From an uncultured Oscillospiraceae bacterium (GTDB taxonomy: Bacteria > Bacillota > Clostridia > Oscillospirales > Ruminococcaceae): a DNA stretch of 64,000 nt. Of the stretch, positions 41,204 to 48,275 are shown piece by piece. A program made the translations under genes and the position numbers. Under the pieces are notes generated by a model that worked only from the letters and a program-made list of their open reading frames with translations, was not told the DNA's origin and ran no database searches. The stretch spans positions 21,706 to 85,705 of the forward strand of contig CABUEI010000007.1 of NCBI GenBank assembly GCA_902490585.1, written 5' to 3'. The number at the start of each line of letters is the position of its first letter. The stretch's first letter is position 1.

Positions 41204-42673
41204 TTATTCTGTTACAACTTTCGGAGCTTTGGTAGCCTTTGAACCGTTCATTATAGCCTTAATGATCGTCGGCTGTGTAACTGTGCATTTTGAACGGTCA
41301 AATAAACCAAAACCGTTTCTGCCATTATAACCGTTATCCCAATAAACCGTTACGATATTTCTCTTGTGAGCGGCATAGTTTACATACTCTGCAAAGTAAG
41401 CACGGTAAACTGTACTGCGGCTGTCTTTATAGCTCTTATCTATAGCGCCGTATTCGCCGATAATTACACCGTAACCGTTCTTGATGAAGGAATTATACAG
41501 CTTATCGAACTGGGCGTCAACATACGATTCGCCACCGCTTTTAATGGTCTGACCCTTTATTGTTTCGCCCCATCTGAAAATACCGGGCGCATCTTCCTTT
41601 ATGCAGAACTGCCACGGGTCGTAATAGTGAACTGAGATCATCACTCTTCCTGTGCTATCGTTTGGAATTTTGAAGCCGTAATCGCCTGTGGTATAATTAA
41701 TGTCGGTGTTCCAGCCGGGAACAAGAAGATAACGCTTGTTGTTCTTGCCGCCTGATTTTCTTACCGTATCAACAAAAATCTGGTTATACGCATTGATATT
41801 ATTGTAATATTCCGGTTTGGGATTGCCGTATGTATTGTCAAATTCCTCGTTCATAGACTCGAACACGAGGTGTTCGTCATAATTCTTGAAGCGCTTTGCT
41901 ATCTGCTCCCAGACCTTTTCGTACTTGGCTTTTATCTTCTTCTGCTCGGAAGCGGATTCGCCGCAGAGAAGCCAGCTGCCTTTTACGGTGTAGTAGCCGT
42001 CTCCGTGAACGTTGATTATAGCGTAAAGTCCGTTATCAATGCACATATCGACTACTTCCTGTACTCTGTCGAGCCACTTTGAGTCGATAGTGTAGTTGGG
42101 GCCTGCACCTATCTTCGAAAGATATGATACGGGGATACGGATAGACTTGAAGCCCTGTGCCTTTACCTGCTTGATGAGCTTTTCGGTAATTACGGGGTTG
42201 CCCCACGCTGTTTCGCCCGGTGTTCCGCCCGAGTTCGCCTCAAGCTGATTGCCGAGGTTCCAGCCGGGCATAAGGTTCTGTGCAAAGCTTACAGAATCGC
42301 CTTTTGTTGCGGCAGGAGTTGAATTCTGTTTCTTTGTTGTAGCTGCTTTTGTCGTAGTTGTTTCCGCTTTCTTTGTTGTGGTAGTAGTTACCTTTGTCGT
42401 TGCAGGGGCAACTGTAGTTGCGACAGTTGTTGCTGTTGTTGCAACTGTTGTTTCTGCTTTGGTGGTTACCGTTGTAGTTTCCGCCTTTGTTGTTGCGGCG
42501 GTTGTTTCAGCCTTTGTTGTGGTCTGTGCGGTTGTTGCCGCAGTTGTGGCACTTGCTGTTGTTGTGGTTGCAGAACTGTTTTCCGATGATGTTTCTGCAT
42601 TACCTGAACAAGCCGAAATACCCGTTATGACCATTATACCGCTGAGGATAGCGGCGAGTATTCTTTTCTTCAT
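41204..42673 (-). CDS. GH5 endoglucanase lipoprotein with Thr-rich linker
   Basis: The start is the ATG at 42673 (MKKRILAAILSG), with AAAGG five bases before; 489 residues. The lipobox is ISAC (Cys22). A long linker (about 30-125) is made almost only of Thr, Ala, Lys and Val, with repeated TTKAETT. The GH5 barrel has MPGWNLGNQLEAN, GFKSIRIPVSY, acid/base Glu276 in FESMNEEFD and nucleophile Glu407 in GVIIGEYGAID. This is the pattern of subfamily-4-like cellulases/xyloglucanases/mannanases of gut Clostridia. It acts on beta-glucans at the cell surface, tethered rather than released. No dockerin or carbohydrate-binding module is present. Confidence 0.93.
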   Translation of the reverse strand: MKKRILAAILSGIMVITGISACSGNAETSSENSSATTTTASATTAATTAQTTTKAETTAATTKAETTTVTTKAETTVATTATTVATTVAPATTKVTTTTTKKAETTTTKAATTKKQNSTPAATKGDSVSFAQNLMPGWNLGNQLEANSGGTPGETAWGNPVITEKLIKQVKAQGFKSIRIPVSYLSKIGAGPNYTIDSKWLDRVQEVVDMCIDNGLYAIINVHGDGYYTVKGSWLLCGESASEQKKIKAKYEKVWEQIAKRFKNYDEHLVFESMNEEFDNTYGNPKPEYYNNINAYNQIFVDTVRKSGGKNNKRYLLVPGWNTDINYTTGDYGFKIPNDSTGRVMISVHYYDPWQFCIKEDAPGIFRWGETIKGQTIKSGGESYVDAQFDKLYNSFIKNGYGVIIGEYGAIDKSYKDSRSTVYRAYFAEYVNYAAHKRNIVTVYWDNGYNGRNGFGLFDRSKCTVTQPTIIKAIMNGSKATKAPKVVTE

Positions 42674-42743
42674 AGATACCTTTCTTTCCTCGGCTGTCAG
42701 TTCATTGTACAAATAAACAGCCGTTTTTTGTTGTTTTAATCAT

Positions 42744-42772
42744 ATTGTAATGGTTTTCACGGAAAAAGTCAA
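42744..42772 (-). promoter_or_regulatory. Promoter of the GH5 gene
   Basis: Minus-strand TTGACT (42767-42772) and TACAAT (42744-42749), spacer 17. Confidence 0.75.
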
Positions 42773-42839
42773 TAGCTAAAACGGTATATCCGAAAATTTT
42801 GTTAAAACGATTACACGGCTTAGAACAAACATAAAAAAC

Positions 42840-42869
42840 CGCCTGTAAAACCGTAAAGTCCTACAGGCG
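42840..42869 (-). terminator. Terminator of the sigma/anti-sigma operon
   Basis: CGCCTGTA/TACAGGCG (8 bp, 14-base loop) is followed on the minus strand by GTTTTTTATG. Confidence 0.75.
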
Positions 42870-42908
42870 ATATACTATTATAATATAAACGTAAAATGCA
42901 ACCCCGGA

Positions 42909-43595
42909 TTACTGCTCGGGAACATCTGTCGAATCACCGGGTACAGGATCGGGTGTTACCGTAGCATCACTCGTGCTGTAATCGGGATAGTAATTATAAT
43001 CACTACTTGTATCTATTGCAGAGAAATCGTCCTCCGAGAAAGAATCCTCAGTCTCAACAAGATATACATCCCTCAGTGCAGTGAACTTTCTGAGGAAGTT
43101 GCCGGGGCAATAAACCTTTACCGCCGTAATATCCTTTGCATTTTCATCAAACAGTGCCGTTATATCTTCACTGCCCTTGACCTTGGTTCCGTCTGTGAGA
43201 TAAACCTCGGTAACTCTTATGTTACCCTTGCTGTCTGCCTTAGCTAAGATGCTCTGCATTTCTTCGGGAGTTACTGTATCCCTGAACGTTACATAAAGGA
43301 AAACGTCTTCGGTGTTCTCTTCGGCTTTGTTGTAAGCCTCCATAGCCATTCTGAAACGATCCTCGGCGCTGACCGAAGTAGTCGGAGCAACACTCACGGG
43401 ACTGCCGGTATTCAGTAAGGCAACACTTGAAAATGTGATTGCTATAGCAGCTGCGGCACCTGCCACAGAAAGCCAAACGGCTTTCAATCTGCTTTTTTTA
43501 GCCTGTACAGACTTACCCATAGCGGCTTTTCTGATTTTTTCGTAATCAAACGAATACTCGTTCATCAGCTCTTTATAGAACTCATTGGTATTCAT
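42909..43595 (-). CDS. Putative membrane anti-sigma factor
   Basis: A 228-residue protein encoded 24 bases after an ECF sigma factor gene on the same strand. An N-terminal cytoplasmic segment (1-37) is followed by one membrane helix (about 39-62, VWLSVAGAAAAIAITFSSVA), an extracellular domain of about 120 residues, and an acidic Asp/Ser/Tyr/Pro tail. The zinc-type HxxxCxxC anti-sigma motif is absent, so sigma binding would need a different cytoplasmic contact. The pairing and topology argue for an anti-sigma role. The sensed signal is unknown. Confidence 0.65.
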   Translation of the reverse strand: MNTNEFYKELMNEYSFDYEKIRKAAMGKSVQAKKSRLKAVWLSVAGAAAAIAITFSSVALLNTGSPVSVAPTTSVSAEDRFRMAMEAYNKAEENTEDVFLYVTFRDTVTPEEMQSILAKADSKGNIRVTEVYLTDGTKVKGSEDITALFDENAKDITAVKVYCPGNFLRKFTALRDVYLVETEDSFSEDDFSAIDTSSDYNYYPDYSTSDATVTPDPVPGDSTDVPEQ

Positions 43596-43619
43596 CTGAA
43601 AGCCCCCTTCCGTAAGTCA

Positions 43620-44180
43620 TTATAATTTAAATTTTTTCTTTTGTTTTTCTATCGTGCGGTACAACTTGTTCTTTACCGTTGACAGCTTTACGTCAAGCGC
43701 CGCCGCAACATCTTCAAGCTTCATATCACACGCAAAATGAAGATAGAATATCTGACCTGTCAGTTCATCGGTCTTCATTATGTCGTCAAAAATCTGTTTT
43801 GCAACTATCTTGTTGCTGATAACGTCTTCAAGTCTTTGCTGAGGTTTGGACATCTCACGCTCGATTGCTACCATTTCTTCTTCGGTGTAATCTGAGAATG
43901 ATGAAACCTTATCGTTTTTCTTTCTTCCCGAAAAATAAGTGCGACATTCAAACTTTGCGATGTTTATAAGGAAAGCCTCGGGGCTCTCTATATCCTCGTG
44001 ACCCTTTTCACTGATACGTTTGAAGAAACGGGTGTAGACGTTCTGAATAATGTCCTCCGCATCGTCCATATTTCCGCATTTGCTGACTACAAAACGGGAA
44101 ACGGATCTGCAGGTTTCACTGTAGACACGGTTGAAATATTCTTCGTGACTCTCGTGATTTTCGTGAACTTCGGTGCCCAT
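43620..44180 (-). CDS. ECF-type RNA polymerase sigma factor
   Basis: A 186-residue sigma-70 family protein with only regions 2 and 4. Region 2 includes the core-binding segment NMDDAEDIIQNVYTRFFKRI (about 39-58). Region 4 has the helix-turn-helix DMKLEDVAAALDVKLSTVKN near the C-terminus, followed by KLYRTIEKQKKKFKL. The cognate membrane protein is the next gene. A strong sigma-A-like promoter is 200 bases upstream, and a possible ECF promoter (TGAAAC with CGCCTA, spacer 14) overlaps the leader, which would allow self-activation. Confidence 0.93.
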   Translation of the reverse strand: MGTEVHENHESHEEYFNRVYSETCRSVSRFVVSKCGNMDDAEDIIQNVYTRFFKRISEKGHEDIESPEAFLINIAKFECRTYFSGRKKNDKVSSFSDYTEEEMVAIEREMSKPQQRLEDVISNKIVAKQIFDDIMKTDELTGQIFYLHFACDMKLEDVAAALDVKLSTVKNKLYRTIEKQKKKFKL

Positions 44181-44380
44181 CGGCTCACCTCACTTTGTCA
44201 CCTACTTTGTAGTAGGCGGAATTTCAGAAAAAGTTTCACTCAAAATGAAATTTCTGAGTATCGGATAAGCAAAATATAGCGGCTGTTTTTTGTGCAGTAT
44301 CACTATATATAGTTTTATCGCTGTCGGATAACGGGATATGTAGCAAATCAAACGGCTTATCCGCATATTATCTCTATTAT

Positions 44381-44409
44381 ATTGTACATTATAAGCGGCG
44401 GTTAGTCAA
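44381..44409 (-). promoter_or_regulatory. Promoter of the ECF sigma operon
   Basis: Minus-strand TTGACT (44404-44409) and TACAAT (44381-44386), spacer 17. A leader of about 190 nt follows, with the inverted repeat CCTACT-N4-AGTAGG near its end (44200-44215). Confidence 0.75.
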
Positions 44410-44540
44410 GCAGAATATAACTTTACTTTGCCTGATTTTGCATTTCACGTTGACGTTTTGTTTTTGATTTAAGATGTTACAGAGGGTGCAAAAAACAAAA
44501 TATCAGTCAAGTTTTCGTAAATTTTTGTTTATTTTGCTAA

Positions 44541-44569
44541 TTGTAAAGTAAATTGAGTTGTAGTATTAT
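44541..44569 (+). promoter_or_regulatory. Promoter of SPDTG surface protein 1
   Basis: TTGTAA (44541-44546) and TATTAT (44564-44569), spacer 17. Confidence 0.6.
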
Positions 44570-44615
44570 TAATTTTAGCTTAAACAAGCAAAAAAGTTTT
44601 ATGGAGGACAAGGAA

Positions 44616-45257
44616 ATGAAATTTTCTAAGGTTTTAGCAAGCGTTGCTGCAGCTACAGTTGCAGTTTCTACACTTGCAGTAAGCGCATTCGCTGGTTCTG
44701 TTACTATGTCTGACTCATCATGGTGGACAGAGAAGGAAGTTGCTCTCGAGGATCTTCTCGATGGCGTAGCTGCTGAAGATGTTGTATCATTCACATTCTC
44801 AAGCGACACATCTTTCACAGTTGGTTACAACAACGTTAAAGGCGGTTGGTCACAGGTTGACGTTACAGATCCTTCTGTAACACTTGATGACATCCTCGTT
44901 GTTCCTATGGAAGTTACAAATGACAAGGGTGAAACAGAAACTAAGGAATATTACTTAAAGATCTGCATCAGCAAGGGTGACGGCGTTGATTACACAATCA
45001 ACTGGTCAGCTAACACAGCTGCTAACCCCGGCGAAACAACAGATCCCGTTGAGCCCGGCGAAACAGAAGATCCCACTAAGCCCGGCGAAACAGAAGATCC
45101 CACTGAGCCCGGCACATCTGACGATGTTAACCCCGGTACTTGCTCAGGCGAACCCGTAAGCCCTGACACAGGTGTTGCAGTTGCAGTTATCCCTGCAGCT
45201 ATCGCAGCAGCAGCAGTTGCTACAACAGGTATCGTTCTCAAGAAGAGAAGCAAGTAA
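44616..45257 (+). CDS. Cell-surface protein 1 with SPDTG sorting tail
   Basis: The start is the ATG at 44616 (MKFSKVLASVAAATVAVST), with GGAGG eight bases ahead; 213 residues. Signal peptide to about SAFA (25). A beta-rich domain (about 27-140) has SSWWTEKEVALEDLLDG, FTVGYNNVKGGWSQVDV and EYYLKICISKGDGVDY, which suggests a carbohydrate-binding or lectin-like module. The Pro/Glu/Thr linker has three 9-residue repeats (PGETEDPTK type). The C-terminus has SPDTG, a hydrophobic stretch and KKRSK, which fits sortase anchoring. It shares most of its sequence with the next gene; codons differ at many third positions, so the duplication is not recent. Confidence 0.82.
   Translation: MKFSKVLASVAAATVAVSTLAVSAFAGSVTMSDSSWWTEKEVALEDLLDGVAAEDVVSFTFSSDTSFTVGYNNVKGGWSQVDVTDPSVTLDDILVVPMEVTNDKGETETKEYYLKICISKGDGVDYTINWSANTAANPGETTDPVEPGETEDPTKPGETEDPTEPGTSDDVNPGTCSGEPVSPDTGVAVAVIPAAIAAAAVATTGIVLKKRSK
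45027..45107 (+). repeat. 27-bp tandem repeat in surface protein 1
   Basis: Three units starting CCCGGCGAAACA (45027, 45054, 45081) encode the Pro/Glu/Thr linker. Length change by recombination is likely. Confidence 0.85.
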
Positions 45258-45295
45258 TCACATTTAAGTGATTGTGCTTTGAATTAAAGAGCATT

Positions 45296-45327
45296 GAGCC
45301 CTCCGCTTAAAGCGGAGGGCTTTTTTG
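45296..45327 (+). terminator. Terminator of surface protein 1
   Basis: GCCCTCCGCT-TAA-AGCGGAGGGC is followed by TTTTTTG, 40 bases past the stop. Confidence 0.9.
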
Positions 45328-45435
45328 TTATATAAATTGTCATATTTTCAGATTAAATGTTGCAGAGGTCTAAAAAGAATATTGCTTTTATATTGTTTCA
45401 CCAAAACAAAAAAGTTTTTTTGTGCAAAATGCCAC

Positions 45436-45464
45436 TTGCAAATCATACCATTGTATTGTATCAT
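45436..45464 (+). promoter_or_regulatory. Promoter of SPDTG surface protein 2
   Basis: TTGCAA (45436-45441) and TATCAT (45459-45464), spacer 17, so the paralogs are transcribed separately. Confidence 0.6.
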
Positions 45465-45512
45465 TAAAAATAGCTTAAAAGCTAAAAAAATAATCTATGG
45501 AGGACAAAACCA

Positions 45513-46634
45513 ATGAAGTTTACAAAAACTTTAGCAAGTATTGCAGCTGCTGCAATCGCAGTTTCATCACTTGCAGTAAGTGCTTTCGCCGGTTCAGTTA
45601 CAATTGCTGACAAATCATGGTGGACAGAAAAGGAAATAGCTCTCGATGAGCTTCTTGACGGCAAGGCAGCAGAGGATGTAGTATCATTCACATTCTCAGG
45701 CGACACATCTTTCACACTCGGCTACAACAATGTTGAGGGTGGCTGGTCACAGGTTGATGTTAAGGATCCCTCAATCACTCTTGACGATATCCTTATCACA
45801 CCTATGGAAGTAACAAACGACAAGGGCGAAAAGGAAACAAAGGAATACTATTTAAAGCTCTGCATCAGCAAGGGTGACGGTGTTGATTACACATTCAGCT
45901 GGACAGCTAACACAGCATCTGTAGATCCCGTTGATCCCGTTGATCCCGTTGATCCCGTTGATCCCGTTGATCCCGGTGAAACAGAAGATCCTGCTGAGCC
46001 CGCAGCTCCTGCTGATGTATCCGTCGCTAACAGCGGTAAGACTGTTATCGATAAAGGTCTTGTTCGTACAAACATCATCAACACTTTTGTAAGCGATGAA
46101 GCTTTAAAGATTGCTGATAAGGCTGCTTTTGCAGGTGCTAACAAGATTTCTGTTAAGTTTACAGTTACAAACTTCACAGCTCCCTTCAAGGCTTGGATCT
46201 CAATGGCTGACTCCAAGTGGGAATGCCAGTTCTGGGGCGAAGGTGACAAGGGCAATGCAAACGCTAAGTGCACTCCCGTTGAAGTAACAGGTAATGGTAC
46301 TTATGTTGTAACAATCGACCTTGACAAGGTTATCGACGGTATGGAATTCATCGCAGTTTGCACAGACCTCGAAGCTGCTGAAGGCGATGCTATCCCCACA
46401 ATCGCTATTGATCAGGTTAGAATCAACGAAGAAATTACAGTAACACCCGGCGACAACTCCGGTAATGTTGATCCTGTAGATCCCGGTAAGTCTGACGAAC
46501 CCGTTGAACCCGGTAAGTGCTCAGGCGAGCCCGTAAGCCCCGACACAGGTGTTGCAGTAGCAGTTATCCCTGCAGCTCTCGCAGCAGCAGCAGTTGCTAC
46601 AGCAGGTATCGTACTCAAGAAGAGAAGCAAGTAA
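45513..46634 (+). CDS. Cell-surface protein 2 with two binding-type domains and SPDTG tail
   Basis: A 373-residue paralog of protein 1; GGAGG lies nine bases before the ATG. The signal peptide and first domain (about 27-140, SWWTEKEIALDELLDG) match protein 1 closely. A DPV-repeat linker follows, then a second, unrelated beta domain (about 170-315) with FTVTNFTAPFKAWISMADSK, WECQFWGEGDKG and IPTIAIDQVRI. It resembles CBM-type jelly rolls with exposed aromatic residues. A second Pro/Glu linker leads to SPDTG, a hydrophobic stretch and KKRSK. I infer a surface adhesin for plant or host glycans. No enzymatic motif is seen. Confidence 0.83.
   Translation: MKFTKTLASIAAAAIAVSSLAVSAFAGSVTIADKSWWTEKEIALDELLDGKAAEDVVSFTFSGDTSFTLGYNNVEGGWSQVDVKDPSITLDDILITPMEVTNDKGEKETKEYYLKLCISKGDGVDYTFSWTANTASVDPVDPVDPVDPVDPVDPGETEDPAEPAAPADVSVANSGKTVIDKGLVRTNIINTFVSDEALKIADKAAFAGANKISVKFTVTNFTAPFKAWISMADSKWECQFWGEGDKGNANAKCTPVEVTGNGTYVVTIDLDKVIDGMEFIAVCTDLEAAEGDAIPTIAIDQVRINEEITVTPGDNSGNVDPVDPGKSDEPVEPGKCSGEPVSPDTGVAVAVIPAALAAAAVATAGIVLKKRSK
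45924..45977 (+). repeat. 9-bp tandem repeat in surface protein 2
   Basis: Six units of GATCCCGTT (the last GATCCCGGT) encode Asp-Pro-Val repeats in the linker. Exact identity of five units suggests recent slippage and length variation. Confidence 0.9.
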
Positions 46635-46674
46635 TCACATTTAAGTGATGATGCTTTGATTTAACGAGCATACA

Positions 46675-46701
46675 GCCCCTCCGCTACGGCGGAGGGGTTT
46701 T
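46675..46701 (+). terminator. Terminator of surface protein 2
   Basis: CCCCTCCGC-TAC-GGCGGAGGGG (with a one-base shift at the loop) is followed by TTTTTG. Confidence 0.85.
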
Positions 46702-46721
46702 TGTTATTGCATAAGTAATAA

Positions 46722-46755
46722 AAAGAGGAGCCACAGTAAAAACTGTGGCTCTTTG
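46722..46755 (-). terminator. Terminator of ParA-ComFB-like
   Basis: GAGCCACAGT-AAAA-ACTGTGGCTC has TCCTCTTTTTATTA on the minus-strand side. It is just beyond the stop at 46759. Confidence 0.8.
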
Positions 46756-46758
46756 TTA

Positions 46759-47346
46759 TCAGTTATGGAACGGTTTGCGCTTATTGGCAAGCACTACCTT
46801 GACTATAGCGGAATATATATCCTTTCTTGCGTAACTGCAATAGCTGTCAACCACCGATTGTTCTTCGTCCTGAGTTACCGTTACGATTTTCACGGGAACC
46901 TGCTCGAGCACCTTTTCGGTAATTATCTTCTTACACTTCTCACAGTGGCAAGTGTTGAAACGCCTTAAAGCATCATCGAGTATTTCATCTATTATAATGC
47001 GGTTGATGTCAATGGTAATCTGCTGACCTGTATGTCGTGTCAGCGGCTTTGCCGGCACTGTTTCCTGCGTGTTCTGCATGGTTTGCTCTTCCTCATCGGG
47101 AATATGCAACATTGGGTTATGCTTTACCTGTGTAGGTTGTTTCGGTGCATTTGCACCACGCTTTGACTGCGTATAAGTGCGGAGCTTGTCCTCAACAGAA
47201 CTTTCACTCTTCGCTTTTTTCTCTTTTTCCTGCTCGGCAGGCGGTAAAAAAGGGTTCACACCCGACGGCTTTGCGTTTATCAGGTTCATGACCTGTCTGG
47301 TTTTACTTGATTTATATTCTTCTGCCACAGGCGGCACTCCTTTCAT
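46759..47346 (-). CDS. ComFB-like protein with disordered N-terminus
   Basis: A 195-residue protein. The first about 105 residues are polar and low in hydrophobics, probably disordered. The C-terminal about 90 residues show the ComFB pattern: INRIIIDEILDDALRRF, then CHCEKC (Cys133, 135, 138) and another Cys at 170, ending in VDSYCSYARKDIYSAIVKVV. ComFB proteins bind metal through these cysteines, and members have been reported as cyclic dinucleotide receptors. It starts four bases after the ParA stop, so the two are coupled, and sits close to a GGDEF and a PilZ gene. I infer a c-di-GMP-responsive partner of ParA. Confidence 0.72.
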   Translation of the reverse strand: MKGVPPVAEEYKSSKTRQVMNLINAKPSGVNPFLPPAEQEKEKKAKSESSVEDKLRTYTQSKRGANAPKQPTQVKHNPMLHIPDEEEQTMQNTQETVPAKPLTRHTGQQITIDINRIIIDEILDDALRRFNTCHCEKCKKIITEKVLEQVPVKIVTVTQDEEQSVVDSYCSYARKDIYSAIVKVVLANKRKPFHN

Positions 47347-47349
47347 AAA

Positions 47350-48168
47350 TTACTGTTTCTTTGCAGGACGGCGAACAGGACGTTTGCTGTCCTTTTTCGG
47401 TGATTTCTTCATGGGTACACCGGTTACTTCATTTATAAGGTTGCGATATTCTGCGGTTGCCTTAGAGCGTGGAGCGTATTCCATTATGGAAATGCCGTGC
47501 GCAGGAGCTTCCGCAAGAGAAACATTCGTGCTTATTCTCGATTCAAGAATTTTTGTGCCGAGCTGTTCGGCTATCATTCCTGCCAGCTCCTCAACTTCCT
47601 TTGTAAGTACAAGTCTGGGATTGTACTTGTTGAGCAGTATACCTGTTATTTCAAGATCCTTGTTGTAGTACTTCTTAACTGCGAAAATCGTTTCTTTGAG
47701 CTGTGCTATACCCTGTAAGCTGAGTATTTCCGCTATCATCGGTATAATAAGCTTGTCAGCCGCCGTATATGCGTTTATAGTGAGGATCGACAGTGCAGGA
47801 GGGGTATCTATCATTATGTAGTCATAGTCGTCCAGAACTTCCGACAGAGCCTCTCTGAGCAGATATTCACGTCCCACGCCGGTAAGTTCAAGTTCACAGC
47901 CCGAAAGCAGTATATTCGCAGGGATCACATCACAGTTGTCGGTACACTGTATCGCTTCTTTCACCGTGCAGTTTCCCTTGAACACATCGTACATAGTATA
48001 GCTGTCTTCCGCATCAGCGCCAAGGCTGAAGCTCAGATTTCCCTGGGGGTCAAGATCGATTGCAAGTACGCTCTTACCGCTTTCGGTAAGACCTCCGCAG
48101 AATGCGGAACAAGTTGTGGTCTTGCCAACGCCGCCTTTCTGATTTGTTATTGCTATAACGACTGCCAT
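47350..48168 (-). CDS. ParA/Soj-type ATPase
   Basis: A 272-residue Walker ATPase. The deviant Walker A KGGVGKTT is at 10-17, the Walker A-prime region is AIDLDPQGNLSFSLG (about 36-50), and Walker B DYIMIDTPPALS lies at about 115-126. The very basic tail KKSPKKDSKRPVRRPAKKQ could bind DNA or membrane without sequence need. No ParB gene follows; the partner is the ComFB-like gene. It could place a flagellar or chemosensory complex, or a DNA region. It is not the chromosomal soj-spo0J pair by context. Confidence 0.9.
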   Translation of the reverse strand: MAVVIAITNQKGGVGKTTTCSAFCGGLTESGKSVLAIDLDPQGNLSFSLGADAEDSYTMYDVFKGNCTVKEAIQCTDNCDVIPANILLSGCELELTGVGREYLLREALSEVLDDYDYIMIDTPPALSILTINAYTAADKLIIPMIAEILSLQGIAQLKETIFAVKKYYNKDLEITGILLNKYNPRLVLTKEVEELAGMIAEQLGTKILESRISTNVSLAEAPAHGISIMEYAPRSKATAEYRNLINEVTGVPMKKSPKKDSKRPVRRPAKKQ

Positions 48169-48238
48169 ACAGGGTTTCCTCTCTTTACTCTTCCTGATTA
48201 AAATTTAAAATTACAAATTATTTACATATAAAAACAGT

Positions 48239-48263
48239 CATACCCGCCAAAAAAGCGGGTATG
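48239..48263 (-). terminator. Terminator of PilZ-GGDEF
   Basis: CATACCCGC/GCGGGTATG (9 bp, seven-base loop) is followed on the minus strand by ACTGTTTTTATA, 13 bases past the GGDEF stop. It separates this unit from ParA-ComFB. Confidence 0.85.
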
Positions 48264-48275
48264 AATATTCATTGA

